Source: Ruegeria sp. YS9 | GTDB lineage: Bacteria > Pseudomonadota > Alphaproteobacteria > Rhodobacterales > Rhodobacteraceae | Length of the DNA: 64,000 bases | Direction of reading: 5' to 3' | Assembly (NCBI RefSeq): GCF_024628725.1 | Contig: NZ_CP102409.1 | Location: 1,273,001-1,337,000, forward strand | Shown here: positions 34,549 through 44,747 of the stretch, in pieces | Layout: each line of letters opens with the position of its first letter | How positions within the stretch are numbered: the stretch's first letter is position 1 | Notes under the pieces: model-generated | Databases searched by the model: none | Told to the model about the DNA's origin: nothing | Seen by the model: the letters and a program-made list of their open reading frames with translations, nothing else | Made by a program: the position numbers and the translations under genes

Positions 34549-36093
34549 ATGGCAGAGGCAAACACCCGGCGCAGGGCGAGAGGTGGCGGTGGCGCTGCCC
34601 GCCGTGCCGAGCGTACCGCAGTTCGTATCGAGACTGCGAAATACATCGAACGCAACATTCCGAATTTCGAGATCCTCAACGAAGAGGCGCTTGAGATTAT
34701 CGAAAACAACGCTGAAACCGTGCTGGAAGAAATCGGCGTCAACTTTGTCGACAACCCGGCCGCTTTGGAACGTTGGCGCGACGCAGGCGCGGATATTGAC
34801 GGTGAGCGTGTGCGCATTCCGCGAGGTCTGGCCCGTGAACTGATCAAGACAGCCCCCAGCCAGTTTACCCAGCACGCCCGCAACCCCGAAAAATCGGTTG
34901 TGATCGGTGGCCGCAACATGGTTCTGGCCCCGGTCTACGGTCCTCCGTTCGTACGTGATGCGCAGGGTGGACGCCGCTATGCAACCATGGACGATTTCAA
35001 CAAGTTCGTGAAACTTGCCTATATGTCCAAGTGGTTGCACCACTCGGGCGGTACGGTGTGTGAGCCGACCGACATTCCGGTGAACAAGCGCCATCTGGAC
35101 ATGCTGAAGGCGCATATGACCCTGTCGGACAAACCCTTCATGGGCTCGGTGACCGATCCCAGCCGGGCACAGGATTCGGTTGAAATGTGCGAAATCCTAT
35201 TCGGTAAGGAGTTCGTGCAGGAAAACACAGTGATGACTTCGCTGACCAACATCAACTCGCCGTTGACATTCGACGATGTGATGATGGGCTCGCTGGAAGT
35301 TTATGCGCGCAACAATCAGGCCTGCATCATCTCGCCCTTCATCGTGGGCGGTGCGATGGCGCCGGTCTCGGTGGCCGGTACTTTGACGCAGGTTCTGGCC
35401 GAGGTCATGGCCGGCGTTGCCTACAGCCAGATCATCCGTCCGGGTGCCCCCGCGATTTTCGGTGCATTCGTGACATCGATCGATATGAACTCGGGTGCGC
35501 CGACCTTCGGCACACCAGAAGCCGCGCATATCACGTATGGTGCAGGTCAGCTAGCGCGTCGTCTGAACCTGCCATACCGGTCGGCCGGATCGTTCTGCGG
35601 CTCGAAGCTGCCGGATGCGCAGGCAGCGTATGAAACAGCGAATTCGCTGAACATGGGTCTGCTGTCGGGCGTGAACTTCATGCTGCATTCCTGCGGCTGG
35701 CTGGAAGGCGGTCTGGTCGCCGATTTCGAGAAGTTCGTCATGGATGCGGATCAGTTGGGAGTGCTGCATTCGCTGGCCAAGGGCGTTGCATATGATGAAA
35801 ACGCGCAGGCCATGGACGCAATCCGCGAAGTCGGGCCGGGTGGTCACTATCTCGGTTGTGCCCACACGCAGGCCAACTTCAAGGAATCCTTCTGGAAATC
35901 CGAAGTGCTGGATTACAAGCCATATGAAACCTGGCAGGAAGAAGGCGCGCGTGACACACGGGCTTTGGCGACGGCACGGGTTGAACATTTGCTGGCCAAT
36001 TATCAGCAACCCCAGATTGACCCGGATATCGCAGCGGCGCTGGAAGCCTATATCGCCGAGAAAAAGGCCTCCATGCCGGATGCATTCGGTTGA
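34549..36093 (+). CDS. trimethylamine methyltransferase (MttB) superfamily protein, no pyrrolysine
   Basis: A 514-residue TIM-barrel methyltransferase of the MttB superfamily. The frame is continuous without an internal amber codon, so it belongs to the non-pyrrolysine group, some of which demethylate glycine betaine, proline betaine or carnitine by methylating a corrinoid protein. The N-terminus is basic (RRRARGGGGAARRAERT). Motifs such as GGTVCEPTDIPVNKRHLDML and MLHSCGWLEGG are typical. No corrinoid-protein or partner methyltransferase gene is adjacent. Its substrate is probably a quaternary amine, by family analogy. Confidence 0.87.
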   Translation: MAEANTRRRARGGGGAARRAERTAVRIETAKYIERNIPNFEILNEEALEIIENNAETVLEEIGVNFVDNPAALERWRDAGADIDGERVRIPRGLARELIKTAPSQFTQHARNPEKSVVIGGRNMVLAPVYGPPFVRDAQGGRRYATMDDFNKFVKLAYMSKWLHHSGGTVCEPTDIPVNKRHLDMLKAHMTLSDKPFMGSVTDPSRAQDSVEMCEILFGKEFVQENTVMTSLTNINSPLTFDDVMMGSLEVYARNNQACIISPFIVGGAMAPVSVAGTLTQVLAEVMAGVAYSQIIRPGAPAIFGAFVTSIDMNSGAPTFGTPEAAHITYGAGQLARRLNLPYRSAGSFCGSKLPDAQAAYETANSLNMGLLSGVNFMLHSCGWLEGGLVADFEKFVMDADQLGVLHSLAKGVAYDENAQAMDAIREVGPGGHYLGCAHTQANFKESFWKSEVLDYKPYETWQEEGARDTRALATARVEHLLANYQQPQIDPDIAAALEAYIAEKKASMPDAFG

Positions 36094-36393
36094 TTATTGA
36101 AGAACCGAGGCGCGGCTGGCCTGATACAGCTGCGCCTCACCCAACAGCGCAATAAGAAGATCCAGATGCCGCACCAATGAATAGGCGGCATCATCTTCTT
36201 TTCGCAGTTCATTTACCTCTCTTTCCATCTCGAGCAAACGCAGCAGCGCCTGACCTGAACCGGGCAGCGACCCGTATCCCAGGATGCGTTGCAGATGCCT
36301 GTCCCGATTGTAATCCCGCGCCCCGAATCTGGCAGCACGCGCCAACATGCGTGGGCGGCGGAGGGTTGCGATCATTGTCATCAGGTCCTGCAT
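36094..36393 (-). CDS. DUF6477 family small protein
   Basis: A 99-residue basic, alpha-helical protein (MIATLRRPRMLARAARFGAR) that matches the Rhodobacteraceae-specific DUF6477 group. No function is known. Its stop codon abuts the stop of the convergent methyltransferase gene. It shares an intergenic region with the DUF6456 gene, and the two may be co-controlled. Confidence 0.7.
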   Translation of the reverse strand: MQDLMTMIATLRRPRMLARAARFGARDYNRDRHLQRILGYGSLPGSGQALLRLLEMEREVNELRKEDDAAYSLVRHLDLLIALLGEAQLYQASRASVLQ

Positions 36394-36533
36394 GTCATGT
36401 GTCCCTTTTCAGAAAATTGATGGGTCCTGTTTGACACAACCTAAGCGGGTGTTGCCTTAGTCAGAGTCTCCCCGAACGATGGTTTCACGACTGTTTATCT
36501 TTTTGAATCAAATCTGGTTCTTGCCTTGTGTGG

Positions 36534-36578
36534 TTAACGAACGAGTAACGAATGGACCTCTAGTTAGATTTGGTTAAC
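36534..36578. promoter_or_regulatory. possible CtrA-type sites
   Basis: TTAA-N7-GTAAC (36534-36549) differs by one base from the TTAA-N7-TTAAC CtrA consensus, and TTAG-N6-TTAAC (36564-36578) is a near match with shorter spacing. They lie between the DUF6477 and DUF6456 genes. A GAATC methylation site is close by. Binding is not shown. Confidence 0.3.
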
Positions 36579-36633
36579 CCACATTCCGAGGGCGAAAAGT
36601 GGCAGTTTGTTTTGTCGACGAGGGCAAATAATT

Positions 36634-37713
36634 ATGGAAAACAACATGGCTTTCACCATTCCGGCATGGGTTCCAGAAGGGGCGCAAAGATACCTTGCTC
36701 ATACCGAGACCGGTCGCTCGATCCGCGATATCGCGCGATCAGCCGGGTGCCATGCGTCAACTATCCTCAGGCAAATTCGACGCATCGAAATGCGCCGCGA
36801 CGACCCATTGGTGGATGCGGCGTTGCAATCGCTTGCAGAGACACATTTTTCAGCTTCGGATTGCGCCGACGGTCCGGCAAGCGGGTCAGAAAACGCGGCT
36901 GAAGAAGAGTTTGAAAATGAGGCATTGCGTGTGTTGCGCCGCCTGAGCGAGACGGGTTCGGTCCTTGCCGTGGCCGAGGAAATGGACAAGGCGGTCGTCG
37001 TACGCGACACCGGCAATGCCGGGGCAACAAGAACCGCGGTCGTAGAGTGCAGGATCGCGCAGGCCTTGGCCTTGAAAGACTGGATAACCTGTGACAATCC
37101 CGGTCGTATTTCGCGATATCGGATTTCCGCAGCCGGGCGAACGGCGCTAAGTCATCTGATCGCCAAGGCAGAAAACAAGGCGCGTGCCGGGACTGACTTT
37201 GGTTTTGCCGAAGCTCAAACTCCCTTTCAGGGCAGGTCTTCAGGCGGGTCCGCCGAGCGGGTCAAGCGCATTCGGTACAGTGCCGCGGAAAGCCCGTTGA
37301 TTGCATTGTCGCGCAGACGGGATCGTGACGGAAAACCGTTTCTGGATGAATCCCTTGTCAGCGCCGGCGAGCGCTTGCGCGAAGATTTCGAGCTGGCACA
37401 GATTGGGCCTCAGGTTTCACAGAACTGGGATCGTTTTCTGACGACAGGTGGTCGAAGCAGCTTTGACAGTGAAAGCCATGGAGGAAAGGGGGCTTCTGAT
37501 GCGAAGGACCGCGTTGCTCGCGCCTTGTCCGACCTGGGGCCGGGGTTGAGTGATGTTGCGTTGCGATGCTGTTGCTATCTGGAAGGGTTGGAGCTGGCGG
37601 AAAAGCGAATGGGTTGGTCAGCACGGTCCGGAAAGATCGTCCTGCGGATCGCCTTGCAACGGCTGAAACGGCATTATCAGGAACAGGCGGAACGAGACCG
37701 GATGATCGGCTGA
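36634..37713 (+). CDS. DUF6456 domain protein with N-terminal helix-turn-helix
   Basis: A 359-residue protein. Residues 20-55 look like a helix-turn-helix (GRSIRDIARSAGCHASTILRQIR) and the C-terminal 120 residues are a DUF6456 domain (LGPGLSDVALRCCCYLEGL, then GWSARSGKIVLRIALQRL). A DNA-binding regulatory role is likely but not proven. The start at 36634 follows GAGGG; an ATG four codons later is an alternative. A terminator follows directly. Confidence 0.75.
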   Translation: MENNMAFTIPAWVPEGAQRYLAHTETGRSIRDIARSAGCHASTILRQIRRIEMRRDDPLVDAALQSLAETHFSASDCADGPASGSENAAEEEFENEALRVLRRLSETGSVLAVAEEMDKAVVVRDTGNAGATRTAVVECRIAQALALKDWITCDNPGRISRYRISAAGRTALSHLIAKAENKARAGTDFGFAEAQTPFQGRSSGGSAERVKRIRYSAAESPLIALSRRRDRDGKPFLDESLVSAGERLREDFELAQIGPQVSQNWDRFLTTGGRSSFDSESHGGKGASDAKDRVARALSDLGPGLSDVALRCCCYLEGLELAEKRMGWSARSGKIVLRIALQRLKRHYQEQAERDRMIG

Positions 37714-37715
37714 AC

Positions 37716-37749
37716 AGAAAAAAGGCCCGGTGTATACGGGCCTTTTCTT
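37716..37749. terminator. bidirectional rho-independent terminator
   Basis: AAAGGCCCG pairs with CGGGCCTTT around a 7-base loop, flanked by an A-run on one side and a T-run on the other. It ends the DUF6456 gene on the plus strand and the peroxiredoxin gene on the minus strand. Confidence 0.88.
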
Positions 37750-37761
37750 TGGATTTGCGGC

Positions 37762-38310
37762 TTAGGCCATTTCAGGTTCTACTGACGCCTTCAGGTGCTT
37801 CATCAGGTTTTCCGGCGAGGACACGCCATAGGGGTCTTCCGGGCAGTTATCCATCAGTCCGGGCTCTTCGAACCACGCCTCGACAACGCCATCATTGACG
37901 ATGGCCGCGTAGCGCCACGAACGCATTCCGAAACCCAGATTGTCCTTTTCGACCAACATGCCCATTTTCCGGGTGAACTCCCCCGATCCGTCGGGGATGA
38001 CTTTTACGTTCTTCAGGTTCTGATCCTGGGCCCATTTGTTCATCACGAAGCTGTCGTTGACGGACATGCAGTAAATCTCGTCGATCCCCATGGCCTTGAA
38101 ATCGGCATAGCCGTTCTCAAATCCAGGCAGCTGATAAGTCGAACAGGTCGGGGTGAACGCACCCGGCAATGAGAACAGGATCACGCGCTTACCGGCGAAA
38201 TAGTCGGCTGTTGTCTTGTCTTCCCAACGGAATGGGTTTGGTCCTTCGATGGAATCGTCGCGGACACGGGTGTGAAAGGTCACGTCGGGCAGTTTTGCGC
38301 CGGTTTTCAT
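37762..38310 (-). CDS. peroxiredoxin (Prx5/hybrid type)
   Basis: A 182-residue thiol peroxidase that reduces hydrogen peroxide and organic peroxides. The peroxidatic cysteine lies in SLPGAFTPTCSTYQLPGF; further segments (CMSVNDSFVMNKWAQ, FGMRSWRYAAIVNDG) are typical of Prx5. The ATG at 38310 follows AGGAG. It likely uses glutathione or glutaredoxin as reductant, from family knowledge. Divergent from lipA. Confidence 0.92.
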   Translation of the reverse strand: MKTGAKLPDVTFHTRVRDDSIEGPNPFRWEDKTTADYFAGKRVILFSLPGAFTPTCSTYQLPGFENGYADFKAMGIDEIYCMSVNDSFVMNKWAQDQNLKNVKVIPDGSGEFTRKMGMLVEKDNLGFGMRSWRYAAIVNDGVVEAWFEEPGLMDNCPEDPYGVSSPENLMKHLKASVEPEMA

Positions 38311-38573
38311 AGTCAAACTCCTGTGATTCACATATGATTTTGGTGTGAGTTAAAACAGTTCCAAACCGCATTCAATCGCGTAAACGCTGGGATGGCGAAT
38401 AAGGCCAACCTCTTGCTAAATATCGGATTTAAATCGCAAATACGAATATGCGCATGATGCCCTTCTGCGCTTGCGAGGATGCAACGCATAGCGGCTATGC
38501 GCCGCTGGTGTAACACCGCGCTTCTGTCTATGTTATGAGCGACAAGAGTTGACCCAAAGTCAGGAAAACGACC

Positions 38574-39524
38574 GTGCGAGATCTGAAGATCCCCGAACAG
38601 CGCCATCCGGAAAAAGCCCACCGTCCGGACAATGCACAGCCCAAGAAACCAAGTTGGATCAGGGTCAAGGCACCTGGCGGCAAAGGCTATGCGGATACGC
38701 GGCGGATCATGCGCGACAACAATCTGGTAACGGTCTGCGAAGAAGCAGGGTGCCCCAACGTAGGGGAATGCTGGAGCCAGGGTCATGCCACCATGATGAT
38801 CATGGGCGAGATTTGTACGCGCGGCTGTACTTTCTGCAACATTGCAACCGGTCGCCCCGACGACCTTGACGCGTTTGAGCCCGGTCGCGTGGCCCATGCG
38901 GTGGAAAAACTTGGCCTGAACCACGTGGTGATCACCTCGGTGGACCGTGACGATCTGCAAGACGGTGGGGCCGAGCATTTTGCGCAAACCATTCGCGCGG
39001 TGCGTCATCGGTCTCCGAAAACCACGATTGAGATTCTGACGCCTGACTTCCTGAAATGTGATGAGGATGTCCTTGAGATTGTGGTCGAAGCGAAACCGGA
39101 TGTGTTCAACCACAATCTGGAAACGGTGCCGGGTCTCTACCCCGAAGTGCGCCCGGGTGCGCGATACTTCCATTCCCTGCGCCTGCTACAGCGCGTGAAA
39201 GAGCTTGATCCGTCGATCTTCACCAAATCGGGCATCATGGTCGGGTTGGGTGAAAACGAACAGCAAGTGCGTCAGGTCATGGATGACATGCGCGCGGCGG
39301 ATATCGATTTCCTGACCATCGGCCAGTACCTGCAACCGACCCCGAAACATCACGGAGTGGATCGGTTCGTAACCCCGGAAGAGTTCGCATCTTACGAAAA
39401 GGCGGCCTATGGCAAGGGGTTCCTGATGGTATCCGCGACACCTCTGACCCGGTCTTCATACCATGCGGGCGACGATTTCGCCCGGCTTCGCGCGGCCCGG
39501 CAAGCAAAGCTACAGCAAGCGTGA
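38574..39524 (+). CDS. lipA: lipoyl synthase
   Basis: A 316-residue radical-SAM enzyme that inserts two sulfur atoms into octanoyl groups on lipoyl domains. The auxiliary 4Fe-4S cluster cysteines are in [12 protein letters not shown] and the radical-SAM cluster in CTRGCTFCN. The C-terminal RSSYHAG serine ligand motif is intact. Start codon is GTG. Its stop overlaps the GTG start of the next gene. Confidence 0.97.
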   Translation: MRDLKIPEQRHPEKAHRPDNAQPKKPSWIRVKAPGGKGYADTRRIMRDNNLVTVCEEAGCPNVGECWSQGHATMMIMGEICTRGCTFCNIATGRPDDLDAFEPGRVAHAVEKLGLNHVVITSVDRDDLQDGGAEHFAQTIRAVRHRSPKTTIEILTPDFLKCDEDVLEIVVEAKPDVFNHNLETVPGLYPEVRPGARYFHSLRLLQRVKELDPSIFTKSGIMVGLGENEQQVRQVMDDMRAADIDFLTIGQYLQPTPKHHGVDRFVTPEEFASYEKAAYGKGFLMVSATPLTRSSYHAGDDFARLRAARQAKLQQA

Positions 39525-40672
39525 CGCCAGAGCGGATCGCGCAGCTCATCCGCCTGCGCCACGAGTTTCATCAACAGCCAGAGCTTTCGGGGCAGGAGGA
39601 GAATACCGCAGCGCGGGTTGCGGATCTTTTGCGCCAAGCGGATGCGGACAGGGTTCTGTGCGGCATCGGCGGGCACGGTGTTGCTGCCGTTTACGACAGC
39701 GGTGTTCCCGGCCCAACAGTTGGAATTCGATGCGAACTGGATGGGCTGCCAATTCAGGAACTCTCGGATCTGGCTTATGCGTCTAAGATTGCAGGCAAAG
39801 GGCATCTGTGCGGCCATGATGGCCACATGGTGATGGTCCTCGGGGTTGCAGAAGCGTTGAAGGACCAGCGCCCGAAGTCCGGCCGCGTGGTTCTGATTTT
39901 CCAACCCGCCGAAGAAACCGGACATGGTGCGATTGCTTGCCGGGCCGATCCTCAGTTCGCTGAGGTTTCGCCTGACATCGTGCTGTCTCTGCATAATTTG
40001 CCGGGGCTGGAACTGGGGGCGGTAGAACTGTGTGAAGGCCCCGCGAACTGCGCCTCGCGCGGGATGCAAATCGTTCTGACAGGCAAGACCTCACACGCAG
40101 CCGCCCCCAAGGACGGCGTGTCACCGGCAGGTGCTTTGTCCACGTTGATGCCGGCATTGGCCAACCTGGGGGCGGGCGGTGACTTGGATGACGCCTACGC
40201 TCTGACCACGGTCACCCATGCCACACTGGGCGAGCGGACAGTTGGCGTCGCACCGGGGCAGGCCGAGTTATGGGTGACCCTGCGCACGGTTTCGGACGCG
40301 CGGATGGAGAGCCTGATGGCCGAGACGGAAACTCTGGTCAGAAAGACGGCGAAGGCCGAAGGGCTGGCGGTGGAAATCAGATATCACGAGGTGTTCGAAG
40401 CCTGCGTCAATGACCGAAAAGCCGTTGCTGTTTTGGCAAAGGCCTGTGCCAAACAGGGCGTCGCGTGCAGGCTGGTCGATCAACCACAGCGCTTTTCCGA
40501 AGACTTCGGCCAGTTTGGCAAAGGCGCGCAGGCGGCCATGTTCTGGTTGGGGGCGGGGCAGGACCATCCGCAACTGCACAACCCGGATTACGATTTCCCG
40601 GATGCGCTTATTCCGATTGGAACCGGGATTTTCCTGAGCGCGATTGATGTCGTGCTTCGCAAAACCTGCTAG
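39521..40672 (+). CDS. M20 family amidohydrolase (hippurate hydrolase-like)
   Basis: A 383-residue metallo-amidohydrolase. [11 protein letters not shown] and [11 protein letters not shown] carry the metal ligands, and [13 protein letters not shown] belongs to the lid domain. Relatives cleave N-acyl amino acids or indole-acetyl conjugates. Start is GTG overlapping the lipA stop (GTGA), so it is co-translated with lipA although no functional link is known. Confidence 0.88.
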   Translation: MTPERIAQLIRLRHEFHQQPELSGQEENTAARVADLLRQADADRVLCGIGGHGVAAVYDSGVPGPTVGIRCELDGLPIQELSDLAYASKIAGKGHLCGHDGHMVMVLGVAEALKDQRPKSGRVVLIFQPAEETGHGAIACRADPQFAEVSPDIVLSLHNLPGLELGAVELCEGPANCASRGMQIVLTGKTSHAAAPKDGVSPAGALSTLMPALANLGAGGDLDDAYALTTVTHATLGERTVGVAPGQAELWVTLRTVSDARMESLMAETETLVRKTAKAEGLAVEIRYHEVFEACVNDRKAVAVLAKACAKQGVACRLVDQPQRFSEDFGQFGKGAQAAMFWLGAGQDHPQLHNPDYDFPDALIPIGTGIFLSAIDVVLRKTC

Positions 40673-40683
40673 ACGCGATCCAC

Positions 40684-41040
40684 TTACTTGACCAGATCAC
40701 CAACGATTCCAACGGCTTCTATAACTGTCTTCGTATCATCAGATATAGAGAGAATTTCATCATCCACCCGGATATAGCGCTGGCCGGGGCCCAACGGCTT
40801 AAGCTTCCAGTTGCCGAGATCGTCAATGTAGTCGAAACTCAGATCATCGGGCAATTTCTGGCCACGCGTATATCTTTTGATTTGACCGGGCGGAACAGCT
40901 TTGCCGTTTGACTTGATAGATTTCTCTACCTTGTTTTTATTGGCACCTTGCCCTTTGACCTTGTTGTCTTTTGCAGCACCCGAACTTGCAAGTGCCACGA
41001 TCGCCGTAACGACAGCAGCTGTCGCGACTACACGCTTCAT
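40684..41040 (-). CDS. small secreted RcnB-family protein
   Basis: A 118-residue protein with a signal peptide (RVVATAAVVTAIVALASSGAAA-like, start at 41040 behind GGGAGGA), a lysine/asparagine-rich linker, and a C-terminal RcnB-type domain (YTRGQKLPDD to YIRVDDEILSI). RcnB proteins are periplasmic and, in E. coli, linked to nickel/cobalt homeostasis; a metal role here is untested. Confidence 0.7.
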   Translation of the reverse strand: MKRVVATAAVVTAIVALASSGAAKDNKVKGQGANKNKVEKSIKSNGKAVPPGQIKRYTRGQKLPDDLSFDYIDDLGNWKLKPLGPGQRYIRVDDEILSISDDTKTVIEAVGIVGDLVK

Positions 41041-41159
41041 CCATAGTCCTCCCAAGCTGATAGGAAGGGTAAGGGGGGCAATGATGCCTGTCTATTGCTA
41101 TTCGGTTTTTTGAATTTGGGGCGCTGGGTCGACACTCAAGTTGCCCGACAATAGTACAT

Positions 41160-41702
41160 TTAGTTGTCGGTAAACCGAACCTTGCCGATAAACGGCAGGT
41201 TGCGGTTGCGCTGCGCGTAGTCGATCCCGTAACCCACGACGAATTCATCCGGAATTTCAAAGCCAATCCAGTCTGACCGGAAATCAACTTCGCGACGGCT
41301 GGGTTTGTCGAGCAGGGCAATCGACTTGAGCCGTTTCGGCTTGCGGCTGCGCAGCAGGTTGGTGACGTGGTTCAGCGTGTGCCCGGTGTCGACGATATCT
41401 TCGACAACAAGCACGTCACGGCCTTCGATCGCGCCGCGCAAGTCCTTGAGAATGCGCACTTCCCGGCTGCTCTCCATCGAATCGCCGTAAGAGGACGCCT
41501 CAAGAAAATCTACCTCGATTGGAAGATCCAGCTCACGTACTAGATCAGCGATGAAGACGAAACTGCCGCGCAGCAATCCTACGACGACAAGCTTGTCCGT
41601 ATCGCCGAACTCATCCGTAATTTCGCGGCATAACTCTTCGATTCGGGCGGCGATGGCCTTGGCCGAGATCATCTCATCTATCACATATGCGCGGTTAGTC
41701 AT
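41160..41702 (-). CDS. hpt: hypoxanthine phosphoribosyltransferase
   Basis: A 180-residue purine-salvage enzyme. The PRPP-binding motif is [14 protein letters not shown], and GLLRGSFVF and SYGDSMESS are the other family motifs. The start at 41702 follows AAGGGGG; a much longer upstream frame is antisense to the next gene and is rejected. It converts hypoxanthine or guanine plus PRPP to IMP or GMP. Confidence 0.94.
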   Translation of the reverse strand: MTNRAYVIDEMISAKAIAARIEELCREITDEFGDTDKLVVVGLLRGSFVFIADLVRELDLPIEVDFLEASSYGDSMESSREVRILKDLRGAIEGRDVLVVEDIVDTGHTLNHVTNLLRSRKPKRLKSIALLDKPSRREVDFRSDWIGFEIPDEFVVGYGIDYAQRNRNLPFIGKVRFTDN

Positions 41703-41774
41703 CGCAGCCCCCTTGATCTTTGGCGCGCAACATACGACATGACGCGCCATTGTCACCTGCAAATACCGGACATC

Positions 41775-42221
41775 ATGCCAATCCATTCGGAAACCCGCCA
41801 CCTGCCATACACAGCCCAGCAGATGTATGATCTTGTTGCGGATGTGGGCAATTACCCCAAGTTTCTGCCCTGGTGCGCCGCGGCCCGGATCCGCAAGACC
41901 TATGCGGTTGGTGAGGCCGAGGTGATGGAGGCCGATCTGGTCATCTCGTTCAAAGTTTTCCGCGAACGGTTCGGCAGCCGGGTGACCCTGTTTTCCGATC
42001 AGAAAAAGATCGATACCGAGTATCTGGACGGGCCTTTCAAATACATGAAATCCGACTGGCAGTTCGAGGACGCGCCCGATGGGGGCTGCAACGTCTCGTT
42101 CCATGTGGATTTCGAGTTCAAGAACGCCATCCTGCAAGGGATCATCGGCGTTGTGTTCAACGAAGCCATGCAGCGGATCGTCCGCGCCTTCGAGGCGCGT
42201 GCGAAAGAACTCTACGGCTAG
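41775..42221 (+). CDS. COQ10/RatA-type SRPBCC protein
   Basis: A 148-residue START-like protein of the polyketide-cyclase/COQ10 family ([24 protein letters not shown]). Bacterial members are often labelled RatA toxin, but the close mitochondrial relative Coq10 binds ubiquinone, and the alphaproteobacterial version is likely a quinone chaperone. Divergent from hpt. Confidence 0.87.
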   Translation: MPIHSETRHLPYTAQQMYDLVADVGNYPKFLPWCAAARIRKTYAVGEAEVMEADLVISFKVFRERFGSRVTLFSDQKKIDTEYLDGPFKYMKSDWQFEDAPDGGCNVSFHVDFEFKNAILQGIIGVVFNEAMQRIVRAFEARAKELYG

Positions 42222-42258
42222 GCCTTTACCCTGCAAGGGCGCACGCTAGACTGCGCCC

Positions 42259-43551
42259 ATGACGGATTTCACGGCAGCATTGGCCACCTTCGCGGCGGGC
42301 CCGGTTTCAACGACGGCTCAGGCGCGGATTGTCACGTCGCTGTCCGTTCTGGATTGGATGGCAGTTGGTCGTGCTGGGGCGTCCGAGCCGGTGTCCTGCA
42401 TCGTTCGCGATATGGTCCTGGCCGAGGGCGGGAACGCTCAGGCCCACCTGTTCGGAGGGGGCGCGGCCCCATTGCGCGGCGCGGCTTTGGTGAATGGAAC
42501 CATATCCCACGCGCTGGATTACGATGACACGCATTTCGCGCATATCGGGCATCCGTCAGTCGCCATTCTGCCTGCGGCCCTTGCCGTGGCCGAGTGGGAT
42601 GACCGCATTCTGGTCGATCTTCTCGAAGCCGCGCTGGTCGGTATGGAAACGTCAATCCGTGTCGGCCTGTGGCTGGGCAGGGGGCATTATCAGGCCGGGT
42701 TTCACCAGACAGCGACATCCGGTGCATTCGGGGCCGCTGTTGCCGTGGGGCGGTTGCTAGGATTGGATGAAACCCAGATGCGCTCCGTTTTGGGTTTGAC
42801 GGCAACGCGCGCGGCCGGGCTCAAGGCCCAGTTCGGAACCATGGGCAAGCCTTACAATGCCGGGCTAGCCGCTTCGGCCGGGGTCGAGGCGGCTGTGCTT
42901 GTTCAGCGTGGATTTCAGCCCAACGCCGACGCGTTGGGAGGCACGTATGGATTTGGCGCGACCCATCAGGGTGCAGCGGATCAAGGCGCGCTGGAGGGTT
43001 TGGGCGATGAATGGTTGTTCGAAACGGTAAGCCACAAGTTCCACGCCTGTTGTCACGGCCTGCACGCGGCGTTGGAAGCGGCGCGCGCGCTGGACATCGC
43101 GGAACCCGAAGTGGCCGAGATCAAAATCAAAACCCATCCCCGTTGGATGAGTGTGTGCAATCAGCTGTCGCCCACAACCGGGCTGGGGGCCAAGTTCTCT
43201 TACCGGACGGTCATCGCGATGCAGGCGCTGGGGTACGATACGGCTTTGCCGGGCAGCTACACCGACAAGGTCTGCGCGGACCCGCGCATTACGTCTCTGC
43301 AAGACCGCATCACGGTCGAAGCGGATGAAAGCCTGTCGGAAACGCAGGCGCACCTGGCCTTGCTGCGCCGTGACGGTATTCGCCGCGAGGCGACGCATGA
43401 CCTGATGACCCCAATGTCGCTGTCTGACCGCGAGGATCGTGTGCGCGCCAAAGCGTCGAAGCTGATCGGAACGGATGAGGCGGACGCGATCTGGTCGATG
43501 CTGCGCACCGGCGGTCGCGCCCGTGATCTGGCCGAACGTATGGCGGGTTAA
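42259..43551 (+). CDS. MmgE/PrpD family protein
   Basis: A 430-residue protein of the 2-methylcitrate dehydratase/iminodisuccinate-epimerase family ([44 protein letters not shown]). Members dehydrate or isomerise tricarboxylic intermediates; this divergent kind without prpBC next to it may have another substrate. Its end overlaps the convergent pyrC end by 4 bases. Confidence 0.83.
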   Translation: MTDFTAALATFAAGPVSTTAQARIVTSLSVLDWMAVGRAGASEPVSCIVRDMVLAEGGNAQAHLFGGGAAPLRGAALVNGTISHALDYDDTHFAHIGHPSVAILPAALAVAEWDDRILVDLLEAALVGMETSIRVGLWLGRGHYQAGFHQTATSGAFGAAVAVGRLLGLDETQMRSVLGLTATRAAGLKAQFGTMGKPYNAGLAASAGVEAAVLVQRGFQPNADALGGTYGFGATHQGAADQGALEGLGDEWLFETVSHKFHACCHGLHAALEAARALDIAEPEVAEIKIKTHPRWMSVCNQLSPTTGLGAKFSYRTVIAMQALGYDTALPGSYTDKVCADPRITSLQDRITVEADESLSETQAHLALLRRDGIRREATHDLMTPMSLSDREDRVRAKASKLIGTDEADAIWSMLRTGGRARDLAERMAG

Positions 43552-44585
43552 GCCACGCGCCAGTGCAGCGGAAAGCCCGGGTCGAACACAGTGACAGGTC
43601 CATCGCCCGTGTCGATCTTTGACGGGTATGCAACCGGCTCGCCCTTGGTCAGGGTGATCGTCTCTTCGTTCACGGGCAGGCGGTAAAAGCCCGGCCCGTT
43701 GAGAGAGACGAACGCCTCGAGCTTGTCCAGCGCACCTTCGCGGTCGAACATCTCGGCCACCAGAGACATGGTATTCGTCGCAGTGAAACACCCCGCGCAG
43801 CCGCAGGCCATTTCCTTGTTGGCATCCGTGTGCGGAGCGCTGTCCGTGCCCAGGAAGAACCGCGCGTCACCCGACGTGGCGGCCGCCAGCAGGGCCAGGC
43901 GGTGTTCCTCGCGCTTGGCGACCGGCAGGCAATAGTAATGCGGTTTGATCCCGCCCACCAGAATATGGTTGCGGTTGATGATCAGGTGGTGCGCGGTGAT
44001 CGTCGCGCCCAGATCCGCCTCGTTGGCTTTGACATAGTCCACGCCATTGGACGTGGTAATATGTTCCATCACCACGCGCAGGCCCGGCGTCGACTTGCGG
44101 ATCGGGTCCAGAACGCGGTCGATGAACACGGCCTCGCGGTCAAAGATGTCGATCTCGGCGTCGGTCACTTCGCCATGAACACACATGGGCAGGCCGATCT
44201 CGGCCATTTTCTCCAGCACGGGGCGCACCTTGTCAAAGTCACGCACGCCCGAGGCCGAATTGGTCGTGGCCCCCGCCGGGTACAGCTTGACCGCTTTTAT
44301 CAGCCCGCTGGCATGTGCGGCCGCGACGTCCTGCGCATCTGTATCCTCGGTCAGGTACAGGGTCATCAGTGGCTCGAACGTCATGCCGTCGGGCAACGCA
44401 GCCATGATACGGTCACGGTAAGCGGCGGCCTGATCGCCGCGTACAACCGGTGGCACGAGGTTCGGCATTATGATCGCACGGGCGAAATGACGGGCGGTTT
44501 CGGGCAGAACGGCCTGCAACATGGCGCCATCGCGCAGATGCAGATGCCAGTCGTCGGGGCGGTGGATCGTGAGGGTATCAGTCAT
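43548..44585 (-). CDS. pyrC: dihydroorotase
   Basis: A 345-residue class II dihydroorotase of pyrimidine synthesis. [10 protein letters not shown] carries the first metal histidines, VKLYPAGAT the carbamylated lysine, CVHGE and EHITT further ligands, and GTDSAPH the catalytic aspartate. All active-site motifs are present. Transcribed alone on the minus strand. Confidence 0.96.
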   Translation of the reverse strand: MTDTLTIHRPDDWHLHLRDGAMLQAVLPETARHFARAIIMPNLVPPVVRGDQAAAYRDRIMAALPDGMTFEPLMTLYLTEDTDAQDVAAAHASGLIKAVKLYPAGATTNSASGVRDFDKVRPVLEKMAEIGLPMCVHGEVTDAEIDIFDREAVFIDRVLDPIRKSTPGLRVVMEHITTSNGVDYVKANEADLGATITAHHLIINRNHILVGGIKPHYYCLPVAKREEHRLALLAAATSGDARFFLGTDSAPHTDANKEMACGCAGCFTATNTMSLVAEMFDREGALDKLEAFVSLNGPGFYRLPVNEETITLTKGEPVAYPSKIDTGDGPVTVFDPGFPLHWRVA

Positions 44586-44747
44586 GATCTTCCGCTAGCA
44601 TAGCTGCCCTGAAAGACCAACCAGCCCGGAACGTGTTGGCGAAAAAACTTGTCAACCAACCGGAACGTCGTAGCTCTGACAGGGGCTAGGGCCTTGACGC
44701 AAAGGCGCATGCGTGACCTGTTTGTCCGCGAAGAAGAGAGGGGTTCC

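Noticed and set aside
34549..36093. Pyrrolysine-containing MttB
   Set aside because: No in-frame amber codon interrupts the gene and no pyrrolysine machinery is seen; it belongs to the non-pyrrolysine branch.
41160..42236. A 358-codon minus-strand frame containing hpt
   Set aside because: Only the last 180 codons match hpt and have a ribosome site; the upstream part is antisense to the COQ10-type gene.
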